This document shows positions 6,821 to 11,420 of a DNA stretch of 11,420 nucleotides, one piece after another. The first letter of the stretch is position 1, and every line of letters starts with the position of its first letter. This DNA comes from an uncultured Eubacteriales bacterium (GTDB lineage: Bacteria > Bacillota > Clostridia > Christensenellales > Aristaeellaceae): contig UQEF01000092.1 in the NCBI GenBank assembly GCA_900540045.1, positions 1 through 11,420 of the forward strand, read 5' to 3'. The translations under genes were made by a program, and so were the position numbers. The notes below the pieces were generated by a model. That model was not told the DNA's origin, searched no databases, and saw nothing but the letters and a program-made list of their open reading frames with translations.

Positions 6821-7312
6821 ATGGACGACATTCAGAAGATCATTGATATTCTGGGCCTGACCCCGCTTTCGCAGGAAGGGGGGCTCTTCCGCTCCAGCTA
6901 CCGCTCCCCCGCCAAGGCGGACGGACGGGACATGGGCTCGGCCATCTACTTCATGCTCACCGGGCAGGGGTACTCCCACCTGCACCGGCTGTGTACCGAC
7001 GAGGTGTACCATTTCTACGCGGGCGACCCGGTGGAGCTTTTGGAGCTGCTGCCCGACGGCACCAGCCGGGTGACGGTGCTGGGGAGCGACCTCTGCGCCG
7101 GGCAGGAGGTGCAGCATGTGGTCCCCGCCGGCGCGTGGCAGGGCAGCCGCCTCTGCCCCGGCGGACGCTACGGCCTCATGGGCACCACCATGAGCCCCGG
7201 CTACGAGGACTCCGACTACGAGCACGCCTCCGATCCGGAAGCGCTGATTGCGCAATACCCCGCCGAGGCGGCGCGCATCCGCCTTCTCACCGGCAAGGTC
7301 CGCTACCGCTGA
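6821..7312 (+). CDS. DUF985 / Cupin_5 family protein
   Basis: This 163-residue protein matches the Cupin_5 (DUF985) family. EGGLFRSSYRS (19-29), SAIYFMLTGQ (40-49), SHLHRLCTDEVYHFYAGDP (52-70), a later VVPAGAWQGSR and a GTTMSPGYEDSDYE segment are in the order typical of the family. The fold is a small beta-barrel. H53, H55, E61 and H64 are the most likely pocket residues, although metal binding is not established for the family as far as I know. Its function is generally unknown, with a sugar-type ligand often suggested. The AGGAGG of its ribosome binding site (6808-6813) overlaps the last base of the upstream oxidoreductase stop codon, which supports coupled expression of the pair. Confidence 0.9.
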   Translation: MDDIQKIIDILGLTPLSQEGGLFRSSYRSPAKADGRDMGSAIYFMLTGQGYSHLHRLCTDEVYHFYAGDPVELLELLPDGTSRVTVLGSDLCAGQEVQHVVPAGAWQGSRLCPGGRYGLMGTTMSPGYEDSDYEHASDPEALIAQYPAEAARIRLLTGKVRYR

Positions 7313-7404
7313 CGCGCGGCGGGCCTCCAACCCTCCCCAAAGGGTGCTTGTGTGCGAAGCCTGAACCTTTCTTCCCGCATCCCCCGGATTTTTCAGACAT
7401 CCCC

Positions 7405-7460
7405 AAAGCGGGCCGCCCCGGAGAAGCAACCTCCTCTTCCGGCGCGGCCCGCTTTCTTTC
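7405..7460 (+). terminator. Large hairpin between convergent genes, terminator of the oxidoreductase/cupin unit
   Basis: AAAGCGGGCCGC (7405-7416) and GCGGCCCGCTTT (7444-7455) form a 12-bp perfect stem, extended inside by CCGG (7418-7421) with CCGG (7439-7442). A T-rich tail (TTTCTTTC) follows on the plus strand. On the minus strand the tail is TTTGGGG, so it should be weaker for the opposing kinase gene. Confidence 0.75.
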
Positions 7461-7463
7461 TAT

Positions 7464-8012
7464 TCAATTCTGTTTCCCTGCCTTTTCCGCTTCCGTCTCC
7501 TGCGTCTGGCCCTCGCGCTCGCGCACGGCGGCCACCACGCGCGCCACGGTCTCCTCCACGCCCAGCCCCTCGGCGTCCACCACCGCGTCCGCCCATTTCA
7601 GATAGGCCGGCTGACGGCGCTCGTAGAGGTCGCGCAGCGTCTGCCCCTTCTCCATGGCGATTCCGCGCGTTTTCATGTTCTTGAGGCGGCGCGAGAGCGT
7701 CTCCAGCGGGAGCCTGAGGAAAATCACCAGCCCGCCTTCCTTCAGGTGCTCCATGGCCGCGTCCTCCATGGCCACCGATCCGCCCGTGGCGATCACCGCG
7801 CCGCGCGCCTCCAGCCCGCACACGCACGCCTCCTCCACGTGCGCAAAGCCCTCCGCGCCCAGTTCGTCCACCATCCGCTGCAGAGGCCGCCCGGCCTTTC
7901 GCTGAAGCAGCAGGTCCGTGTCCACAAAATCCATCGTCAGGGCCTTGGCCGCCAGCACGCCCACCGTGCTCTTGCCGCATCCGGGCATGCCGATCAGAAT
8001 CACATTGCGCAT
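7464..8012 (-). CDS. Shikimate kinase-like P-loop kinase
   Basis: This 182-residue protein has the shikimate kinase fold. It shows a Walker A motif GMPGCGKST (8-16), the substrate Asp region DTD (31-33), a lid with R116 (TRGIAMEKGQ), and ERRQPAY (131-137) for the nucleotide/substrate arginine. Two shikimate contacts of the E. coli enzyme differ: the GFR arginine (E. coli-type EGFRDREE) is Ala57 in EGFAHVEE, and the third glycine of ATGGG is Ser79 (ATGGS). I recall a clostridial subfamily with this pattern, generally annotated as shikimate kinase, whose substrate I cannot state. No other aromatic pathway gene is adjacent. The start at ATG 8012 follows AAAGGGGG with 8 nt spacing. An upstream in-frame ATG (8120) lacks a ribosome binding site and adds residues atypical of the family. 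Confidence 0.85.
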   Translation of the reverse strand: MRNVILIGMPGCGKSTVGVLAAKALTMDFVDTDLLLQRKAGRPLQRMVDELGAEGFAHVEEACVCGLEARGAVIATGGSVAMEDAAMEHLKEGGLVIFLRLPLETLSRRLKNMKTRGIAMEKGQTLRDLYERRQPAYLKWADAVVDAEGLGVEETVARVVAAVREREGQTQETEAEKAGKQN

Positions 8013-8037
8013 GCGTCCGTCCCCCTTTCGGCTCACC

Positions 8038-8046
8038 ATTGTACCA
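8038..8046 (-). promoter_or_regulatory. Extended -10 promoter for the shikimate kinase-like gene
   Basis: On the minus strand TGG-TACAAT (8046-8038) is an extended -10 with five of six matches. No clear -35 is seen. The predicted start is near 8031, giving a leader of about 20 nt. Confidence 0.55.
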
Positions 8047-8132
8047 CGGTCCGGCAAAAAACGCCACACGCACATGCCGCGCGCCGGAAACGTCCCGTCC
8101 CCGACTTTGCATCTTTTCAAGCCGCCGGTCTG

Positions 8133-8141
8133 TGTTATAAT
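8133..8141 (+). promoter_or_regulatory. Extended -10 promoter for the rlmI/GTPase pair
   Basis: TGT-TATAAT (8133-8141) is a perfect extended -10. A T-rich CTTTTC lies at the -35 position (8113-8118) and is a poor match. The start would be near 8148, about 38 nt before the gene. Confidence 0.7.
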
Positions 8142-8170
8142 GGAAGCGGCGCCCCCATATCCGTTTCATG

Positions 8171-8176
8171 AGGAGG
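8171..8176 (+). promoter_or_regulatory. Ribosome binding site that fixes the rlmI start
   Basis: AGGAGG is 9 nt before ATG 8186. The alternative in-frame ATG at 8168 lies upstream of and against this site and has no binding site of its own. Confidence 0.85.
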
Positions 8177-8185
8177 CTTTTTTGC

Positions 8186-9352
8186 ATGAATATTTACCTG
8201 CGCAGGGGCCGCGAGCAGCGCGTGCTCGGCGGGCATCCCTGGGTATTCAGAAGCGATATCGAGCGCGAGGACGGCGCGGCGGACGGCCTGCCCGTCCGGG
8301 TGCTCACCTCGGCGGGCCGGTTTCTGGCCATGGCGGTGTACAATCCGCGCTCGCAGATCAGCCTGCGCATCCTCTCCCGGCGGGACGAGCCCATCGACGC
8401 GGCATTCATCCGCGGGCGGGTCAGGCGCGCGCTGGACTACCGCCGCCGCTTCGCGGACCTGAACAGCTGCCGCCTGATCTTCGCCGAGAGCGACGGCCTG
8501 CCCGCGGTGATCGCGGACAAGTTCGGCGACGTGATCGTGCTGCAGATTCTCTGCCTTGGCATGGAGCGGTTCAAGGGGGATATCGTGGACGCGCTGGCGC
8601 AGGAGCTTTCGCCGCGCGGCATCTACGAGCGAAACGACGTGCCCGTGCGCGAGCTGGAGGGGCTGAACCAGCAGACGGGCCTGCTCTTTGGCGAGGTGCC
8701 GGATCGCGTGGAGATGCAGGAAAACGGCGTGCGCTTTCTGGTGGATGTCAAGGAGGGGCAAAAGACGGGCTTTTTCCTCGACCAGAAGGAAAATCGCGCC
8801 GCCATCGCGCCGTTTGTGTCGGGCATGCGGGTGCTCGACTGCTTCACGCACACGGGCAGCTTTGCCCTGCACGCGGCGCACTACGGCGCGGCGGAGGTCA
8901 CGGGCGTGGACATCAGCGAGCACGCCTGCGCCTGCGCGCTGGAAAACGCGCGCCTCAACGGCGTGGAGGACCGCGTGCGCTTCGAGTGCGCCAACGCCTT
9001 CGACTTCCTGCGCGCGCAGCAGACCGCCAAGGCGCAGTACGACGTGGTCATCCTCGACCCGCCGGCCTTCACCAAGACGCGCTCGGCGGTGGAGGGCGCG
9101 CTGCGCGGCTACAAGGAAATCAACCTGCGGGGCATGAAGCTCACGCGGGACGGGGGCTTCTTCGTCACCTGCTCGTGCAGCCAGCACGTGACCCCCGACC
9201 TGTTCCGCGGGATGCTGATGGATGCGCATAAGGACGCGCATGTGCAGCTTCGGCAGATCGAATGGCGCACGCAGGGGCGCGACCATCCCATTCTGCTCGC
9301 CTCGCCGGAGACGCAGTACCTCAAGTGCGGCATTTTTCAGGTGTTCAAATGA
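8186..9352 (+). CDS. rlmI: RlmI-type 23S rRNA (cytosine-C5) methyltransferase
   Basis: This 388-residue class I SAM methyltransferase matches the RlmI family, which methylates a cytosine of 23S rRNA (C1962 in E. coli). An N-terminal PUA-like RNA-binding domain occupies about residues 1-75 (RGREQRVLGGHPWVFRSDIE near its start), followed by an EEHAD-type linking region with ESDGLPAVIADKFGD. The catalytic domain carries SAM motif I DCFTHTGSF (218-226), the acidic motif GVDIS, motif IV DPPAF (291-295) and TCSCS (328-332), with C331 as the likely catalytic cysteine. Its length is close to the 396 residues of E. coli RlmI. It overlaps the next gene by ATGA (9349-9352), so translational coupling is likely. 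The target base is inferred from the family, because Clostridial members have not been tested here. Confidence 0.92.
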   Translation: MNIYLRRGREQRVLGGHPWVFRSDIEREDGAADGLPVRVLTSAGRFLAMAVYNPRSQISLRILSRRDEPIDAAFIRGRVRRALDYRRRFADLNSCRLIFAESDGLPAVIADKFGDVIVLQILCLGMERFKGDIVDALAQELSPRGIYERNDVPVRELEGLNQQTGLLFGEVPDRVEMQENGVRFLVDVKEGQKTGFFLDQKENRAAIAPFVSGMRVLDCFTHTGSFALHAAHYGAAEVTGVDISEHACACALENARLNGVEDRVRFECANAFDFLRAQQTAKAQYDVVILDPPAFTKTRSAVEGALRGYKEINLRGMKLTRDGGFFVTCSCSQHVTPDLFRGMLMDAHKDAHVQLRQIEWRTQGRDHPILLASPETQYLKCGIFQVFK

Positions 9353-11295
9353 GCGCCGCGCGCACCTTTGCGGTGATGGCCCACGTGGACGCGGGCAAGA
9401 CCACCCTGTGCGAGCAGCTGCTGCTTGCCTCCGGGGCGCTGCGCCGGGCGGGCCGCGTCGATCACGGCGATACCGCGCTGGACGTGGACCCCATCGAGCG
9501 CGAGCGGGGCATCACGGTGTTTTCGGGGCAGGCGTGGCTTGCGTGGCAGGGCCGCCGCCTCACCCTCATCGACACGCCGGGCCACGTCGATTTCGCCTCC
9601 GAGACGGCGCGGGCGCTGACGGCGGCGGACCTGTGCGTGCTGGTGGTGGACGGGACCGCCCGCGTGGACGCGCACACCGCCTCGCTCTTCGCCCTCGCGG
9701 CGGAGCGGGGCCTGCCCACGCTCCTGTTTCTCAACAAAACGGACCTGCCGGGCTTTTCCTTGCCGGACGCGCTTTCCCGCCTCCGGGAGCGCCTCGCCCC
9801 GCAGATCGTGCCCATTGTGGACGGCGCGCCGGACATCGACGCCCTGTCCCTCCTGGACGACGGCTTTCTCGAGCGCTGCCTGGAGGGGACCCCCTCCACG
9901 GACGACGCGTGGGACACGCTCGCGGCGCTCTTTGCCCGGCGCGGGGCGTTCCCGGTGCTTTCGGGCGCGGCGCTGCGCGGGCAGGGCGTGAGCGAGCTGC
10001 TGGACGCGGTCGCGCGCCTGAGCGGCGCCCTGCCGGAGCCGCCCGCGGACGGCGCGCCCGAGGCGCTCGTCTATCAGGTGCGCCGCGACCCGTCGGGCGA
10101 GCGCGTGTGCTTTCTCAAGGTGCTTGCGGGCACGCTGCGCCCGCGCGACGCCTTTGACCTCCCCGCCGGCACGGAGAAGATTCACCAGCTGCGCCTCTAC
10201 CGCGGCGCGGCCTTCACCCCCGCCAATGAGGCGCGCGCGGGCGACGTGGTGGGTGCGACGGGCCTGACCGCGCCCCGCTGCGGCGATATCCTGCGCCCCG
10301 ACGGCCTCGCGCCCTCGCCCGCGCCGGCCCAGCCCGTGCTGGCCGTGCGCGTGGAGCCGCCGGAGGGCACGCCGCCCACGCGGCTGATGGAATGCCTGCG
10401 CCTTCTGGAGGACGAGGACCCCACCCTGTGCGTGGCATGGGACGCGGAGCACGCCTGCGCTACCGTGCGCGTGATGGGCCCGGTGCAGATCGAGGTGCTC
10501 GCCCGGCTGCTTCTGGACCGCTTCGGCCTCGCCGCGCGCCTTCTGCCGCCCCACGTGCTCTACCGCGAGACCATCGCCCGGCCCGCCGTGGGCTGCGGCC
10601 ACTACGAGCCGCTTCGGCACTATGCCGAGGCGCACTTGCTCCTTTCCCCCGGCCCGCGGGGCAGCGGCGTCACCTTCGACTCCCGCTGCCATGTGGACGA
10701 CCTGCCCGCGCCCTACCAGAGCCTCATCCGCACGCACGTTCTGGAGCGCGAGCACCGCGGCGTGCTGACGGGCGCGCCGCTCAGCGACGTGCGGGTGACG
10801 CTGCTCTCCGGCCGCGCGCACCTCAAGCACACCGAGGGCGGCGACTTCCGGCAGGCGGTGTACCGCGCCATCCGGCAGGCGCTGATGAAGGCGGGCTGCG
10901 TGCTGCTGGAACCCTTCTACCGCTTTTCCCTCACTGTACCGGCGGAACATGTGGGCCGCGTGATGACCGACCTTGCCGCCATGGGCGCGGACTGCGGCGC
11001 GCCCGAAACGCAGGGCGCGTGCGCACGGCTTTCGGGCCGCGGTCCGGTGGCGGCGCTGATGGACTACCCCGCGGCCCTGCGCGCGCTCACCCACGGCGAG
11101 GGGGAGATCTCCCTCCTGCCCGACGGCTATGACCCCTGCCGCGACCCCGCGCCCGCCGTCGCGTCCGCCTCCTACGATCCCGGCGCGGACACGGACAACC
11201 CCGCGGGCAGCGTGTTCTGCTCGCACGGCGCGGGCTACTTCGTCCCCTGGGACGAGGCCGACGCCCTCATGCACCTGCCCGTGGAGCAGCCCTGA
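9349..11295 (+). CDS. Tet(M)/EF-G-like translation GTPase (ribosomal protection family relative)
   Basis: This 648-residue translation GTPase has the domain order of EF-G and of Tet(M) (639 residues). It has G1 AHVDAGKTTL (11-20), G2 RERGITV (51-57), G3 DTPGHVDF (75-82), G4 NKTD (129-132), and a G5-type SGAA near residue 204. Domain II, III, IV and V segments follow, including EEDTL-type LLEDEDPTLCVAW. The domain IV loop that carries a key proline in Tet(M) (YSPVSTPADFR) reads HLKHTEGGDFR here (R at 501), so that proline is absent. A tail PAGSVFCSHGAGYFVPWDEAD near the C-terminus occurs in chromosomal relatives, as I recall. Clinical tetracycline resistance is therefore unlikely, and a housekeeping ribosome role is more probable (inference). 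The start at 9349 overlaps the rlmI stop. No strong ribosome binding site is present. Confidence 0.88.
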   Translation: MSAARTFAVMAHVDAGKTTLCEQLLLASGALRRAGRVDHGDTALDVDPIERERGITVFSGQAWLAWQGRRLTLIDTPGHVDFASETARALTAADLCVLVVDGTARVDAHTASLFALAAERGLPTLLFLNKTDLPGFSLPDALSRLRERLAPQIVPIVDGAPDIDALSLLDDGFLERCLEGTPSTDDAWDTLAALFARRGAFPVLSGAALRGQGVSELLDAVARLSGALPEPPADGAPEALVYQVRRDPSGERVCFLKVLAGTLRPRDAFDLPAGTEKIHQLRLYRGAAFTPANEARAGDVVGATGLTAPRCGDILRPDGLAPSPAPAQPVLAVRVEPPEGTPPTRLMECLRLLEDEDPTLCVAWDAEHACATVRVMGPVQIEVLARLLLDRFGLAARLLPPHVLYRETIARPAVGCGHYEPLRHYAEAHLLLSPGPRGSGVTFDSRCHVDDLPAPYQSLIRTHVLEREHRGVLTGAPLSDVRVTLLSGRAHLKHTEGGDFRQAVYRAIRQALMKAGCVLLEPFYRFSLTVPAEHVGRVMTDLAAMGADCGAPETQGACARLSGRGPVAALMDYPAALRALTHGEGEISLLPDGYDPCRDPAPAVASASYDPGADTDNPAGSVFCSHGAGYFVPWDEADALMHLPVEQP

Positions 11296-11420
11296 CGGGG
11301 CCGCGTACCCTCCGGGCACCGCGCACCCCGGCGCACCCCCGCCCCTGCGTGCCACGCATCCCGGTTCCCGCGTGCCGCGCACCTTCCGCGCACCCCGGCA
11401 CACCTCGGCCCCCGCGCCCC
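11296..11420 (+). other. C-rich repetitive stretch without a gene
   Basis: After the GTPase stop the plus strand is very C-rich and G-poor. A 14-nt word (CCGCGCACCCCGGC) occurs exactly at 11319-11332 and 11386-11399, and shorter variants of GCGCACC recur in between. A small hairpin GCGTG/CACGC is present near 11347-11357. No terminator U tract and no coding signal were seen before the window ends. Confidence 0.6.

Noticed and set aside
5717..7429. Minus-strand frame of 570 codons opposite the oxidoreductase and cupin genes
   Set aside because: It spans two well-supported plus-strand genes and has low-complexity composition without motifs.
8013..8120. An N-terminal extension of the shikimate kinase-like protein from ATG 8120
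   Set aside because: It would place translation through the predicted promoter and add 36 non-conserved residues before MRNVILIGMPGCGKS.
7918..9231. Plus-strand frame of 437 codons overlapping the kinase promoter and rlmI
   Set aside because: It runs in a different frame from rlmI and its Arg/Ala/Gly-rich product has no motifs; rlmI in the correct frame explains the region.
9349..11295. An acquired tetracycline resistance gene
   Set aside because: No mobile element flanks it, base composition matches its neighbours, it is coupled to a housekeeping gene, and the Tet(M) loop proline is absent.
9337..11403. Minus-strand frame of 688 codons opposite the GTPase
   Set aside because: Shadow frame with Arg/Ala/Gly/His bias and no recognisable motif, whereas the plus strand carries all GTPase motifs.

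Overview
The window is GC-rich bacterial chromosome, and the gene types and strong AGGAGG ribosome binding sites suggest a high-GC member of the Bacillota (Clostridia-like). The evidence is an RpoB whose wording matches Firmicutes RpoB, an RNase J, a chromosomal Tet(M)/EF-G-type GTPase, and several sigma-A type promoters. The exact lineage cannot be fixed from this sequence. Nearly all of the window is explained by eight protein genes. No tRNA, rRNA, CRISPR array, transposase or phage gene was seen.

Left part: positions 1-2829 (minus strand) hold the first 943 codons of rpoB, which runs off the left edge inside the conserved GDKMAGRH motif. rpoB has its own perfect consensus promoter (TTGACA-N17-TATAAT) about 165 bp upstream of its start codon. 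It is divergent from a small plus-strand RseC/MucC-type membrane protein gene, not preceded by rplL as is usual. A face-to-face plus-strand promoter and a dyad over the rpoB -35 box share the same 200 bp.

Middle part: after the rseC-like gene comes a terminator, then about 400 bp of non-coding DNA with a run of hairpins, a promoter and a long leader. This leads to a complete RNase J gene (3983-5647) that ends at a terminator hairpin. A two-gene unit follows: a Gfo/Idh/MocA oxidoreductase and a DUF985/Cupin_5 protein, closed by a large hairpin. The oxidoreductase/cupin pair and the converging shikimate kinase-like gene meet at that hairpin.

Right part: the minus-strand shikimate kinase-like gene (7464-8012) and a plus-strand pair share a divergent promoter region. 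The pair is an RlmI-type 23S rRNA methyltransferase overlapping by ATGA with a Tet(M)-like translation GTPase (9349-11295). The window ends in 125 bp of C-rich, repetitive, apparently non-coding DNA.

Functionally the window is dominated by gene expression: RNA synthesis (rpoB), RNA decay and maturation (RNase J), ribosome modification (RlmI) and a ribosome-associated GTPase. A redox/membrane protein and two small-molecule enzymes lie among them. I found no convincing new multi-gene system. The most interesting points are the rpoB control region, the hairpin cluster upstream of RNase J, the kinase with an altered shikimate site, and the Tet(M)-like protein without the drug-displacing loop.
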